Assembly: GCF_900107435.1 (NCBI RefSeq) | Contig: NZ_FNPZ01000005.1 | Span: forward strand, 62,001 to 126,000 | Length of the DNA stretch: 64,000 nucleotides | Direction: 5' to 3' | Source: Herbiconiux ginsengi | GTDB lineage: Bacteria; Actinomycetota; Actinomycetes; Actinomycetales; Microbacteriaceae | Shown here: positions 17,315 through 25,609 of the stretch, one piece after another | Position numbering within the stretch: position 1 is the first letter of the stretch | Layout of the letters: every line of letters starts with the position of its first letter | Translations under genes and position numbers: made by a program | Notes under the pieces: generated by a model | What the model saw: only the letters and a program-made list of their open reading frames with translations | The model's database searches: none | What the model was told of the DNA's origin: nothing

Positions 17315-17363
17315 GCTTTCGCGGCATATCCTCACTCCGCTGCGCTGCGGTGCGGTATTCCAC
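17315..17363 (+). repeat. Leading-region element, copy 1 (upstream of nrdH)
   Basis: Reads GCTTTCGCGGCATATCC ... GCGGTATTCCAC on the plus strand with a 4-bp hairpin core containing GCTGCGC. Its end is 81 bp before the start of the nrdH gene at 17444. It is the same element as at 21550, 25930, 29127 and 32725, but in the opposite orientation, matching the opposite direction of the gene it precedes. Confidence 0.85.
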
Positions 17364-17443
17364 GGTCTCTTGCCTCCACGCCTCCGACGACTTTCTTGGC
17401 GGGTGCCAAAAGGCAATGAGTTGGAGAGGGAAGGAGCACCCTG

Positions 17444-17686
17444 ATGGACAGCATCGTCACCGTGTACGTGAAGCCGGGATGTGTACAGTGCACGGCCACG
17501 GAGCGTGCGCTCGTGGCCAAGAAGGTCACCTTCGAGATCATCGATCTCAGTGCCGATGAGGTCGCGCTCGAACACGTCAAGGAGCTCGGCTACCTGCAAG
17601 CCCCGGTGGTCGAGACGACCACCGCACACTGGTCCGGATTCCGCCCCGACAAGATCGACGAGCTCGCCGAGACCCTGGTGGCGTGA
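17444..17686 (+). CDS. nrdH: NrdH-like glutaredoxin/redoxin
   Basis: An 80-aa thioredoxin-fold redoxin with the active site CVQC after YVKPG, the LGYLQAPVV cis-proline segment and the WSGFRPDKI motif typical of NrdH. NrdH normally reduces class Ib ribonucleotide reductase, so a plasmid copy could support dNTP supply during establishment. It is the first gene of a small operon with an HTH protein and an SSB-like protein, starting 81 bp after copy 1 of the leading-region element. A related redoxin gene lies at 25610-25846. AAGGAG precedes the ATG. Confidence 0.88.
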   Translation: MDSIVTVYVKPGCVQCTATERALVAKKVTFEIIDLSADEVALEHVKELGYLQAPVVETTTAHWSGFRPDKIDELAETLVA

Positions 17687-17868
17687 GCGTGACCATCGTG
17701 CCGCTTCTGCTCACTCCCGCGCAGACCGCCGCCATCCTCGGCACCACGACCGCCACCCTCAGACGGTGGCGTGCCAAGGGCACCGGGCCGCCCTTCCACA
17801 CCCTCGGGCCCCGATCCGTCCGCTACAACAAAGCCACCATCCGCGCCTTCATCACCACCAACCGATAG
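17683..17868 (+). CDS. MerR/excisionase-type small HTH protein
   Basis: A 61-aa protein composed almost entirely of one winged HTH of the excisionase/HTH_17 type: LLTPAQTAAILGTTTATLRRW, then GPPFHTLGPRSVRYNKATI, which is the usual GPPFxxLGxRxVRY signature. It starts with GTG overlapping the nrdH stop as GTGA, so it is translationally coupled. It could be an excision/directionality factor or a local regulator. No integrase gene stands next to it. Confidence 0.7.
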   Translation: MSVTIVPLLLTPAQTAAILGTTTATLRRWRAKGTGPPFHTLGPRSVRYNKATIRAFITTNR

Positions 17869-17878
17869 GAGAACACTC

Positions 17879-18232
17879 ATGTCCACTCGCACCATCACGG
17901 GGAACCTCCCTGCCGATCCTGAACAGATCACAGTCGGCAGCATCCAGATCACCAAATTCCGCGTCATCGAGAACACCGGAGACTACTGGCGCGGCGAGTG
18001 GGTCGCACACGACACCCCAACCACCCACTTCGTCGAGGCCCGCTTTGAACTCGGCCAGAACGCGCTCGGTTCCCTGAATAAAGGTGACGCGGTCATCGTC
18101 ATCGGCGCCGAACACACCAAGTCCTGGGGCGACGACACGAACCGGCAGTACGGCCGCGTGCTCCAGGCCCATCACATCGGTCTCGACCTCGCCCGCGCGA
18201 AGAGCGGCACCACCATTACGACCCCGAACTAG
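17879..18232 (+). CDS. Single-stranded DNA-binding-like protein (divergent SSB)
   Basis: A 117-aa protein with an OB-fold pattern like SSB: TITGNLPADPEQI at the start, ITKFRVIENTGDYW, the strand-forming VEARFELGQNALGSLNKGDAVIV and a short tail without the acidic SSB tip. It is shorter and more divergent than the SSB at 21055. The start at 17879 is 10 bases after the HTH stop and has AGGAG before it. As part of the nrdH operon it could coat transferred single-stranded DNA. The missing acidic C-terminal tip means it may not recruit the usual SSB partners. Confidence 0.7.
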   Translation: MSTRTITGNLPADPEQITVGSIQITKFRVIENTGDYWRGEWVAHDTPTTHFVEARFELGQNALGSLNKGDAVIVIGAEHTKSWGDDTNRQYGRVLQAHHIGLDLARAKSGTTITTPN

Positions 18233-18246
18233 ACCGCACCCGGCAA

Positions 18247-18278
18247 TGCTCCGACGCGGTGTGGGCCGCGTCGGAGCA
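18247..18278 (+). terminator. Terminator hairpin after the nrdH-HTH-ssb operon
   Basis: A perfect 13-bp stem, TGCTCCGACGCGG with its complement, and a 6-nt loop, starting 15 bp after the SSB-like stop. It lacks a T-tract, as is common in actinobacteria. Confidence 0.75.
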
Positions 18279-18326
18279 CTGCCCGTTATCGTGACATACA
18301 GAGCCGCGCGAGCGAAGGGTTGGTCG

Positions 18327-18566
18327 ATGGTGCAATTGGTGTGGCTGCCGGCCAAGGGCCGACCGCCGGGCACGGCCGCGTTCTGGTTCAACCCCGATCA
18401 CGTCATTGCCCTCACCCCGCGCTTCAACGACGCCGGCGCGTCCGTGACTCTGTATGTGCGGATGAAACTGCAGGGCCTCCCCGAAGGCGACTATTGGCTG
18501 GGCGATTTCGAATCGATGAGCGACGCCGACACCGGCTGGCAGGACTTCCTGGCACGCCTGACGTGA
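18327..18566 (+). CDS. Small hypothetical protein
   Basis: A 79-aa protein starting MVQLVWLPAKGRPPGTAAFW with AAGGG about 10 bases upstream. It is rich in aromatic and beta-prone residues (FNPDHVIALTP, ASVTLYVRMKLQ) and ends with DTGWQDFLARLT. It has no membrane segment and I recognise no family. It follows the terminator of the nrdH operon and faces the 46-aa zinc-ribbon-like gene on the other strand. The compact compositional pattern suggests a real gene. Confidence 0.5.
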   Translation: MVQLVWLPAKGRPPGTAAFWFNPDHVIALTPRFNDAGASVTLYVRMKLQGLPEGDYWLGDFESMSDADTGWQDFLARLT

Positions 18567-18582
18567 CAGAATCCGTGATGAG

Positions 18583-18723
18583 TCAGGCGAACCGCCAGCC
18601 CCCTTCGAAGCAGCCGCACCGGTATCCGTCCAGCACAGTGGTCTCGGTCACATACGGGTGCCATGCCATCGCAGCCCCGCACAATGGGCATTCTGGCACC
18701 GAGCGCTCTTCCCACGTCCCCAT
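18583..18723 (-). CDS. 46-aa zinc-ribbon-like microprotein
   Basis: A very short frame from ATG at 18723 to TGA at 18583. The peptide begins MGTWEERSVPECPLCGAAM and ends GYRCGCFEGGWRFA, so it carries CPLC and CGC pairs compatible with one zinc-ribbon knuckle. Neighbouring frames on this strand give unstructured Arg/Ser-rich peptides, whereas this one has a sensible zinc-binding pattern. It ends 17 bp from the stop of the convergent 79-aa gene. Function is unknown. Confidence 0.5.
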   Translation of the reverse strand: MGTWEERSVPECPLCGAAMAWHPYVTETTVLDGYRCGCFEGGWRFA

Positions 18724-18858
18724 GCCGCGACGATAGCGGCGCTCTGGGCCGTGTGTCTATGAGCCGAACCTGACTGCTGATACCGCCAGTCGCACACCAT
18801 CTCGGCGGATCGTGTCTACACGGGGCGAGCGCCCCAACTCCCGATTCACGTGCCGCGA

Positions 18859-19629
18859 CTATTCCCCGATTCCGCGGTCTCCCCGACGGTCATGCCCTCT
18901 TGTCGGTGTCCGCGATCGAGGCATGGATTCCTCACGAGCGTGTGGTTGCCTCCCGGGCGAGGGGTGATCAATGCGGGAGAGATCAGCGATGCGCTGGATG
19001 TCCGGATCGAGCTGGGCAGAGCTTCCCGCGCCCGGTTCACCGGATACGAGTCGGTCTGCGAGGTAATCGGCAAGGGGGCGCTCGTGTCCCGCGACAGCGT
19101 TGAGTCGGAGCGCGCGAAGGGTGTCGACGTCGACACGTTCCCAGTCGATTGGGTGGCCGGCGCGCTCGGCGAGAGTGGTGATGTAGACCGCCTGGGACCG
19201 GGTGTTGCCGTCCCGGAACGGGTGGATGGCGGACAACTCACCCCATCGGTCAGCGAGTCGATCCGCGAACTCGCGCCCACTCAGTCCGGCGAGGTAGTTC
19301 TCTCGGTCGAGTCGACCAAAGAGCGTTCTGAGGTTCTCGTCAATGAACTCGGGGCGACAGTACGGGATCCCTGTGCCGGTGGCTTGCACATCGACGTCAC
19401 GGACCCGCCCGGCGATGGCTGGCACGAGGTGCTGAAAGAGACGGGTGTGGATGTGGCGAAGGTAATAGAATCACGGCCGCTCCGGAACCGGCTCCCGGCG
19501 CAGCGCAATCATCTCGAGGGTGGCCGTGTCATTCATGGCCTCGTCAAGGAGCGCCTGATCGCGGACTTCGAAGGTGTTGACCAGCACTCCCCCGCTACCG
19601 GGGTAGGTGTATTTGTCGTCCTGGGCCAC
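18859..19629 (-). pseudogene. fic: Fic-family AMP-transferase toxin gene with an in-frame stop
   Basis: The frame starts with GTG at 19629 (TAGTG overlap with the antitoxin stop) and encodes the usual Fic N-terminus QDDKYTYPGSGGVLVNTFEV. It is interrupted by TGA at 19471-19473 in the peptide ERP*FYYLRHIHTRLF. The frame then continues without shift through HPFRDGNTRSQ, the Fic catalytic motif HxFx(D/E)GNxR with the catalytic His. The downstream part could restart from GTG at 19425 and give a 188-aa fragment lacking the N-terminal helices. Fic proteins AMPylate target proteins and act as toxins in VbhA/VbhT-like pairs. The break looks like a single substitution (CGA or GGA to TGA). Confidence 0.8.
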
Positions 19630-19835
19630 TACCGCGAGTACTTCGCAGCGATCTCCGCGCGCGCTTCTTCAACCGTCAGGTCGCCATCAAGGACTCGGCG
19701 GCCGCGCTCGAGCGCTTCGGCGTCCGGGAAGTGGCCCGCGAGCTGCTGCCCCTTCTCGACCATGGCCATCTCGCGGTCCGGGTCGAGTCGGCGGCCGTCG
19801 GCCGTGGTTATGATGCTGCGGGTCTTGCTGGCCAT
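19629..19835 (-). CDS. VbhA-like antitoxin of the Fic module
   Basis: A 68-aa protein directly upstream of and overlapping fic. The C-terminal segment RRVLDGDLTVEEARAEIAAK matches the conserved antitoxin_VbhA pattern (G-x-(I/L)-T-x-E-E-x). The N-terminal helix would carry the inhibitory residue blocking the Fic active site. The start at 19835 (MASKTRSII) is preferred over an earlier ATG at 19883 because the extra residues are low-complexity. It appears intact although its partner is broken. Confidence 0.7.
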   Translation of the reverse strand: MASKTRSIITTADGRRLDPDREMAMVEKGQQLAGHFPDAEALERGRRVLDGDLTVEEARAEIAAKYSR

Positions 19836-19988
19836 AGCGAGCTCCCCTTCCTGAGCGTCAATTCTACCAGCGCCTCCCGACATCCCGGCGAGAATGTAGA
19901 GCCTCGGGGGTGCGATCCGTCGCGTTTCCGCGACGATAGGCCGCCGTTGGCGGGCCCGCCCCGGGGAGTGTGAGGGGCCCGCCCCTCA

Positions 19989-20013
19989 CGACCGGCCCGT
20001 GACGGGCCGGTCG
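19989..20013 (-). terminator. Terminator hairpin after dprA
   Basis: A perfect 11-bp stem CGACCGGCCCG with loop TGA and its complement, ending 6 bp from the dprA stop. It is GC-only and lacks a T-tract. Confidence 0.7.
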
Positions 20014-20019
20014 CCGCGG

Positions 20020-20994
20020 TCAGACCACTTCTATGGCGTGGGTGAGAATCCGCGCCATGTTCTCCCGGATGAGTACGTGGCAGCCTACCGACGTCGGAGA
20101 GGTGACAGGCCCCGGGACGGCGTAGACGGGCGTTCCCATCTGGTTTGCCTGTGCGGCCGTTCTCAGAGCACCCGATCGGGATCCTGCCTCAACGATGATG
20201 AGCCGGTGGCCGAGCGCAGCGATGATCCGGCCCCGTTGTATGAGGCGCAAGCGGGTCGGTGAGGTCGTCGGTGGCAGTTCACTGACGACTGCTCCCCCGT
20301 TGGTGGCGACGCTGTTGATGAGATCGCGGTGACCAGCCGGGTACGGTCGGTCCACTCCCCCGGCGAGAACCACAATGGCCGTTCCGCTGTCCGCCAGGGT
20401 GGCACGGGTGGCCGCTCCATCGATGCCATACGCTGCCCCGGTGACGATCGCGTGCCCTTCTCGGAGCAGATCGGAAGCCAGGGTCATGGCTACGTGCTCG
20501 CCGTAGGAGGTCGCAGCACGCGATCCCGTGATTGCGGTGGCCTGCTCTTCATTGAGAGTGGAGGTGTCCCCCGCGCACCAGAGAAGGAGCGGCTCGGCGT
20601 CGCCGAGTGCGGAGAGGCGAGCGGGCCAGGTGTCGTCTTCGGGGGTGAGGATTGCGAAGCCGAGGGCCTCGGTGAGGTCGAGGTGACGGACAACGCGTTC
20701 AGGGTTGTACCCAGTCCCGGCCAGGCGAGCGAGCTGCACGGGCGCGGCAGGTGTGGAGGTGTTCACGACGAGTTCGAGAGCACGGATCGGTCCGTGCTCG
20801 GCGATGAAGGCTCCGGCCTCGGTGTCGCCGGGGTGGATGATGACCGACCATGCAGCGCGGGCGATCGCGTCGTCGCTGTGCCGAAGTGGTGCACATGCGG
20901 CGCGGCGGATCGCCTCGATCGGGTTGTGGAACCCGCCAGCGGTGGGGACGTGGTCGTTTCCGGTGCTCTGGAGGGGGTGCTGTTCGCCAGTCAT
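20020..20994 (-). CDS. dprA: DprA/Smf-like DNA-processing protein
   Basis: A 324-aa DprA-like protein. The Rossmann-like core is complete: ITGSRAATSYG, IVTGAAYGIDGAATRATL, IVVLAGGVDRPYPAGHRDL, GAVVSELPP and the C-terminal QANQMGTPVYAVPGPVTSPTSVG block. Chromosomal DprA loads RecA on incoming single-stranded DNA during transformation. The plasmid-borne copy lies directly downstream of ssb, so a role in handling the transferred strand after conjugation is reasonable inference. It is separated from ssb by a strong hairpin at 21021-21044. It lacks the extra C-terminal winged helix of many DprA proteins. Confidence 0.9.
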   Translation of the reverse strand: MTGEQHPLQSTGNDHVPTAGGFHNPIEAIRRAACAPLRHSDDAIARAAWSVIIHPGDTEAGAFIAEHGPIRALELVVNTSTPAAPVQLARLAGTGYNPERVVRHLDLTEALGFAILTPEDDTWPARLSALGDAEPLLLWCAGDTSTLNEEQATAITGSRAATSYGEHVAMTLASDLLREGHAIVTGAAYGIDGAATRATLADSGTAIVVLAGGVDRPYPAGHRDLINSVATNGGAVVSELPPTTSPTRLRLIQRGRIIAALGHRLIIVEAGSRSGALRTAAQANQMGTPVYAVPGPVTSPTSVGCHVLIRENMARILTHAIEVV

Positions 20995-21020
20995 GCTGGA
21001 TGTCCTTTCAAGGTTGGTGA

Positions 21021-21044
21021 GAGGGGGCGCGTGTGCGCCCCCTC
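21021..21044 (-). terminator. Hairpin between ssb and dprA
   Basis: A perfect 10-bp stem GAGGGGGCGC / GCGCCCCCTC with loop GTGT. It may attenuate transcription from ssb into dprA. Confidence 0.75.
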
Positions 21045-21054
21045 AGGTGGGTGT

Positions 21055-21459
21055 TTAGAACGGGTTGGGCTCGTCGGCGGGCTGCTCAGCCGTGTCCTCG
21101 GTTCGGGGGGTTTTGGTGTAGACGGTGGTGCCCCAGCTGAGGTCGTGCCCGATCGCGTCAGCATCGATCTCGACACTGATTCCGCTCTTGTCCTCGGTCT
21201 CCCAGGCGCGAACCCGGAGCTTGCCGGTGACGATGACTCGCTCGCCTCGGCGGATGCTCTCGGTCACGCCCACTGCGAGCTGGCGAAATCCGGTGACGGT
21301 GTACCAGTTGGTTTCGCCGTCGACCCATTTCTGGGACTCGGAGTCGTAGCGGCGCTGGGCGGATGCCAGCCGGAAGCTCGCGATGTCCAGACCCGCCTGG
21401 GTGACGATGTGGCGGGGGTCGGTGGCGACGATTCCGGTGATGGTGATGATGTCCGACAT
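21055..21459 (-). CDS. ssb: Single-stranded DNA-binding protein
   Basis: A 134-aa SSB. The OB fold is recognisable (ITITGIVATDPRHI, ASFRLASAQRR, TNWYTVTGFRQLA, GERVIVTGKLRVRAWE) and the C-terminal acidic tip is DEPNPF, the usual protein-interaction tail. The start at 21459 (MSDIITITG) has GGGAGAACC upstream, and a longer upstream frame is rejected. Copy 2 of the leading-region element begins 91 bp upstream. Plasmid ssb genes in leading regions are expressed early in recipients and protect the incoming strand or limit the SOS response (established for F-like plasmids). Confidence 0.92.
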   Translation of the reverse strand: MSDIITITGIVATDPRHIVTQAGLDIASFRLASAQRRYDSESQKWVDGETNWYTVTGFRQLAVGVTESIRRGERVIVTGKLRVRAWETEDKSGISVEIDADAIGHDLSWGTTVYTKTPRTEDTAEQPADEPNPF

Positions 21460-21549
21460 GAGTGGTTCTCCCTGTGGTTGGCTGATCATTTTTCTGTGCG
21501 TCTCCGCGGGAAGATCCCGTGTGAGCGGGAGCGTCGGAGCGTCGGGACC

Positions 21550-21596
21550 GTGGAATACCGGACCGGGCGAAGCCTGGGAGGATATGCCGCGAAAGC
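21550..21596 (-). repeat. Leading-region element, copy 2 (upstream of ssb)
   Basis: Plus-strand arms GTGGAATACCGG and GGATATGCCGCGAAAGC flank a core hairpin CCGGGC-GAA-GCCTGG (one G-T pair). The element is 91 bp from the ssb start and oriented with it. Confidence 0.9.
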
Positions 21597-21758
21597 TCGG
21601 CGTGTAGACGCGAGAGCGAGCTAGGGTCTCCACCCGGAGATGCGCAGAAACCTCTAGGGCTGCCGCCGGCTGCGCCGGCGTCCATTCGGCGTCGCTCCGT
21701 CGACGCTGCCACGCAGTGGCCACCAGCTGTGCCGAGCCGGCGTTGTACGGTGGGTGGC

Positions 21759-22493
21759 ATGTGCGGGCGCTTCGCGATCGACGGCAAAGTCAATGAGGCC
21801 ATCAGTGAGTACGTGCACGCCGGCGGGAAACCCCAGGACTGGCGGCCCTCCGACTGGGCACCGAACTACAACGTCGCGCCCACTGACCCCTCGGTGATCA
21901 TCCGCGACCGCATCGACGACAGCTCGGGAGAGATTCGCCGAGAGGTCGACTGGGATGCCATCTGGGACTTCCGGCCGCCGTGGCTGAAGACACCCGCACC
22001 GCAGATCAACGCGCGCATCGAGAATCTCACGAGCTCCAACCTGTGGAAGAAGGCCTTCATCGGCCGCCGGGCAATCGTTCCGATGCTTGGCTACTACGAG
22101 TGGAAGACCATCGCCGGCAAGAAGCAGCCGTACTTCATCCACTCCGACGCCGACTTCCTCTCGGCGGCCGGCATCTATGTTCCGGTCGAATCGGGCGACG
22201 GCTGGGAGGTGCGATTCGCGATCATCACCCGTGAGGCGCGAGACGCGTCCGGTGAGATCCACGACCGGATGCCCGCCTTCTTGACCCGCGAGTCGTGGGA
22301 CACCTGGCTTGCTCCGGACGATCTCTCGGACCCAGCGGACGCACTCGAGATGTTGAAGGCATCTTCCGAACAGGTGGCGACCTCGATCACTGCGTATCCC
22401 GTGGGTATGGCGATCAACAACGTGCGGGCTCGCCCGGAGTGGGACGATCCGGATCTGCTCGAACCGGTCGACCTCGACACGCCCTCGCGGTAA
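21759..22493 (+). CDS. SRAP-domain protein (YedK/HMCES-like)
   Basis: A 244-aa SOS-response-associated peptidase family protein. The initiator Met is followed by Cys2 (MCGRFAID), the residue that crosslinks abasic sites after Met removal. YNVAP, LGYYEW (catalytic Glu) and the late HDRMPAFL (His) complete the active site. Family members shield abasic sites in single-stranded DNA by a covalent link, which suits a strand entering by conjugation. The start at 21759 is fixed by Cys2, although an upstream in-frame ATG exists. It is divergent from ssb, 163 bp beyond the element at 21596. Confidence 0.92.
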   Translation: MCGRFAIDGKVNEAISEYVHAGGKPQDWRPSDWAPNYNVAPTDPSVIIRDRIDDSSGEIRREVDWDAIWDFRPPWLKTPAPQINARIENLTSSNLWKKAFIGRRAIVPMLGYYEWKTIAGKKQPYFIHSDADFLSAAGIYVPVESGDGWEVRFAIITREARDASGEIHDRMPAFLTRESWDTWLAPDDLSDPADALEMLKASSEQVATSITAYPVGMAINNVRARPEWDDPDLLEPVDLDTPSR

Positions 22494-22611
22494 GGCAGGT
22501 GAGCCTGTCCGGGCGCGTTCATGATGTGAGCAGCGAGGGGCCGGCTTTCACGGCCACGGCCAGATTGCATCGATGGCGCGACGCCCGGCTTTGGCGCCTC
22601 TGGTTGGGGAC

Positions 22612-23625
22612 TCAGTTACCGCGCAGCGCTGCTGCGAGGTCGTTCTCCGAGGGAAGGGCTGCCTGCATCGCAGGCGGGAGCATGTCGTAGCTGGCGACGC
22701 CGATCGGAGTCTGCTGCGAGCCCAGGGCGTAGCGAACCACGGCATCGTTCTTGTTGGTGACAAGGAGCAGTCCGACGGTCTCGGCGTGCTGTGGTCGGCG
22801 TAGCTTGTCGTCGACGAGCGCGACGTAGAAGCCGAGTTGTCCGAGGAATTCGGGTTTGAATCGCCCGGTTTTGAGTTCGATCACGACGTAGCGGAGCTGC
22901 TCTACGTGGAAGAACAGGAGGTCGACGAAGAAGTCGTCTCCGTCGACGTCGAAGTGGACTTGTTTGCCGACGAACGCGAACCCGTCCCCGAGTTCCCGGA
23001 GTGTGTCGATGATGCGATCGACAAGAGCCTGCTCGAGCTCGCGTTCTTTGGCGTCGCCGTCGACGGCGAGGAAATCGAGAACGTACGGGTCTTTGGTGAT
23101 CTGTTGGGCCAGGTCGGAGTCGCCTGGGGCGAGGACACGGCCGAAGTTGGATGGTGCTGCCTCGAACCGGGTGTGAGCGCTTGTGCGAATGTGGTGTTCG
23201 AGGACGTTCCGCGACCACCCGTGGGCGAGCGCGTTGGCGGCGTACCAGTCCCGCAACGGTTGATCACTGATCCGGTCGAGGAGGACGGTGACGTGACCCC
23301 ACGGCAATTGCGCAACAGCTTGTTGCGCAATCTCGGCATCGGGCCAAGCGCCGGCGAATGTGCGCATGTAGGTCAGATTCCGGGGAGAGAAGCCTTTCAT
23401 CTCGGGGAATGACTTTCGGAGGTCGGCGGCAAGCCGGCTGACGACTTTGGCGCCCCATCCTTCGGCGTCTTGGCGATCCGCGATCGTGTGCCCGATGTGC
23501 CAGTAGAGCGCAACGAGTTCGGTGTTCACGCGTCGCTGCGCGGTGAACCTGGCGGCACGAACTTGGTGCTTGAGTTCGGCGAGTGTGGACTCGTAGGAGG
23601 ACGGCACCGGGGTGTTCTCGGACAT
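22612..23625 (-). CDS. YhcG/DUF1016-family PD-(D/E)XK nuclease-like protein
   Basis: A 337-aa protein with the two YhcG parts. The N-terminal DUF1016-type domain (ALYWHIGHTIADRQ, FPEMKGFSPRNLTYMRTFA, QLPWGHVTVLLDR) is followed by a C-terminal nuclease domain with the FFVDLLFFH...YVVIELKTG motif, giving the Asp and Glu-x-Lys of a PD-(D/E)XK active site. Length is normal and the motifs are intact. Such proteins occur on plasmids and phages and have been linked to DNA repair or defence, but the role is unsettled. It is convergent with the SRAP gene and divergent from umuDC. Confidence 0.9.
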   Translation of the reverse strand: MSENTPVPSSYESTLAELKHQVRAARFTAQRRVNTELVALYWHIGHTIADRQDAEGWGAKVVSRLAADLRKSFPEMKGFSPRNLTYMRTFAGAWPDAEIAQQAVAQLPWGHVTVLLDRISDQPLRDWYAANALAHGWSRNVLEHHIRTSAHTRFEAAPSNFGRVLAPGDSDLAQQITKDPYVLDFLAVDGDAKERELEQALVDRIIDTLRELGDGFAFVGKQVHFDVDGDDFFVDLLFFHVEQLRYVVIELKTGRFKPEFLGQLGFYVALVDDKLRRPQHAETVGLLLVTNKNDAVVRYALGSQQTPIGVASYDMLPPAMQAALPSENDLAAALRGN

Positions 23626-23872
23626 GATCCCTCAGTCTGACTCATTCACCGGGAGTATCCCCGTTCACCACTCCCCCACCCTGACAGCTCACCCGGGGGT
23701 GCGTCCGGCTCCCTCCGGGATCATCGCACTCCGTGCGATCACGCAACGGGCTGTTGCGCGATTGAATTGCTTAGCCCCACGGCAGCGATCTGCCGACGAC
23801 TCGCCGTCTGGGTATTCGAATGTCGCTACCGTCGCGCATACTTGACTATCGATTCTTTGTTCGCTTGGAGGT

Positions 23873-24304
23873 GTGGTGCTCGCCCTTCATCCTCAACCCA
23901 TCTCCCCAGAAGTCGTGGCCGTCTTACTGGCGGCTCCGACCGCGGTGGCGTGCGGGTTCCCCTCCCCCGCCCAGGACTACTACGACGGCCCGATAGATCT
24001 GACCAGCATGCTGGTTGAGGATCAGGCGGCGACATTCATCGTCCGCGCTGCCGGGCATTCCATGACAGGCGCGGGGATCAGCGATGGCGACGAATTGCTG
24101 GTTGATCGCTCGAAGAGGCCGCGGCACGGGGACATCATCGTGGCGATCATCGACGGCGAGCTCACGGTGAAGCGGCTCGCACTCACCGCTGACGGCGTCG
24201 TGCTTCGCTCCGAGAACTCCGAACACCCTGACATCGTCGTCGCCGAATTGTCCGACTTGCAGGTGTGGGGCGTCGCGACCTACTGCCTTCATCACCTTCG
24301 GTAG
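23873..24304 (+). CDS. umuD: UmuD-like S24 peptidase
   Basis: A 143-aa LexA/UmuD-type protein. The self-cleavage site is the CG pair in VACGFPSP (Cys27-Gly28). The catalytic Ser63 is in GHSMTGAGI and Lys100 is in TVKRLAL. It would convert to UmuD' and form polymerase V with the adjacent UmuC. Two GTG codons (23873 and 23876) can serve as start, preceded by TTGGAGG. It is 6 bp from umuC. I did not find a clear LexA box upstream, so SOS control is not shown. Confidence 0.92.
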   Translation: MVLALHPQPISPEVVAVLLAAPTAVACGFPSPAQDYYDGPIDLTSMLVEDQAATFIVRAAGHSMTGAGISDGDELLVDRSKRPRHGDIIVAIIDGELTVKRLALTADGVVLRSENSEHPDIVVAELSDLQVWGVATYCLHHLR

Positions 24305-24310
24305 GCGGCG

Positions 24311-25585
24311 TTGCTCGCTCATGTCGACGTCAATTCGGCATATGCGTCGTTCGAACGGGTCTTCAATCCATCTCTCGACGGTCGCCCACTCGTCGTCCTC
24401 AGCAATAACGATGGCATGGTCGTGGCCGCGTCGAGAGAGGCGAAGGCGATCGGCCTGGATCTCGGAAAGCCGTGGTTCGAGCTGCGGCCTCACGCACAGC
24501 GATTAGGTGTTGCAGCGGTGTCGAGCAACTATGAACTGTACGGCGATATGAGCCGAAGGGTGATGGAAGTACTGGAGCGGTTCACCCATGAGCTCGACGT
24601 GTACTCCATCGACGAGGCTTTCTTGACGGTTGATCGTCGTGCCGCCACCGATGCCGCCGCGATGACCCGTCTGGGGAGGGAGATCAAGAACACTCTGCGA
24701 CGTTTGCTGGGCGTTCCGGTGTGTGTGTGGATCGCCCCGAATCGCACCCTGGCGAAACTAGCCAATCGGACAGCGAAAAAGCTTCCCGTGTTCGACGGCG
24801 TCTGTGTGTGGACGGCCACTCGCCCGGAATGGCGCCAGCAGCTCATGGAGGCACTGCCGGTGTCGGAAGTGTGGGGCATCGCCAGCCGGCTCGAACGTCG
24901 GCTTCTCGGTTATGGGGTCCGGTCGATTTGGGATCTGGCCACGGCGGAGCCGGTGCAGGTCCGGAAGTGGTTTAACGTCGTCGTCATGCGGACGGCGCTC
25001 GAGCTCCGTGGGGTTGCTGCTATCGGCCCGGAGGAGGACCGCACCGGCCGGAAGGATCAATTGATCGTGTCCAGGTCATTCTCGGAGAAGGTCACAACGC
25101 GAGCGGGTATCCGCCAGGCGCTATCGGTGTATGCGCAACGGGCGGCTTCACGTCTCGTCCGTCACGGCCAGGTCGCCAAGACGCTCACGACCTTCGCCGG
25201 CACGAGTCATTGGACGGAGCAGATGCATCATCCGAGCGCGACGGTGCGGCTGCCCTTTCCGACTGCGGATCCTGTTGAACTGACCCGAGCGGCTCATCTG
25301 CTTCTCCCCCAGATTGAGGAGGGCATTCGGTATGCCAGGGCGGGGATCATGCTCACAGATCTGATGCAGGCGGGTGCGCAGCTCCCCCTCGAGCCGTTCC
25401 GCCACCGCCACGAGGATGCCGGCATATCGACGTTGATCGACAGCGTGCAGAAGATGGCCGGGCGGGAGTCCCTGGCGCTCGGCTATGCGGGACTCCGGCC
25501 AGGTCCGTCGTGGCAGATGAAGCGGGAGCTGCTGACACCGCGTGCGACGACCCACTGGTCCGAGCTCACCACGGTGAAGGCGTGA
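24311..25585 (+). CDS. umuC: UmuC-like Y-family DNA polymerase subunit
   Basis: A 424-aa Y-family translesion polymerase. The metal-binding acids are in [13 protein letters not shown] (N-terminal Asp) and YSIDEAFL (Asp-Glu). The helix-hairpin-helix region ([17 protein letters not shown]) and the little-finger domain follow at full length. The start is TTG at 24311, 6 bp after umuD, the only start that keeps the DVNSAY segment close to the N-terminus as in the family. Plasmid umuDC genes give mutagenic repair and could finish damaged complementary strands after transfer. Confidence 0.93.
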   Translation: MLAHVDVNSAYASFERVFNPSLDGRPLVVLSNNDGMVVAASREAKAIGLDLGKPWFELRPHAQRLGVAAVSSNYELYGDMSRRVMEVLERFTHELDVYSIDEAFLTVDRRAATDAAAMTRLGREIKNTLRRLLGVPVCVWIAPNRTLAKLANRTAKKLPVFDGVCVWTATRPEWRQQLMEALPVSEVWGIASRLERRLLGYGVRSIWDLATAEPVQVRKWFNVVVMRTALELRGVAAIGPEEDRTGRKDQLIVSRSFSEKVTTRAGIRQALSVYAQRAASRLVRHGQVAKTLTTFAGTSHWTEQMHHPSATVRLPFPTADPVELTRAAHLLLPQIEEGIRYARAGIMLTDLMQAGAQLPLEPFRHRHEDAGISTLIDSVQKMAGRESLALGYAGLRPGPSWQMKRELLTPRATTHWSELTTVKA

Positions 25586-25609
25586 TGTCGTCGCAGGCGG
25601 GTGTCAGTT

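Noticed and set aside
17683-17868. Excisionase proving that the element integrates
   Set aside because: The HTH is of the right type but no intact integrase is visible. Replication and partition genes indicate a plasmid, so excision function is not claimed.
23812-23872. LexA (SOS) box upstream of umuD
   Set aside because: TTCGAATGTCG only partly resembles the actinobacterial box and lacks the second half-site.
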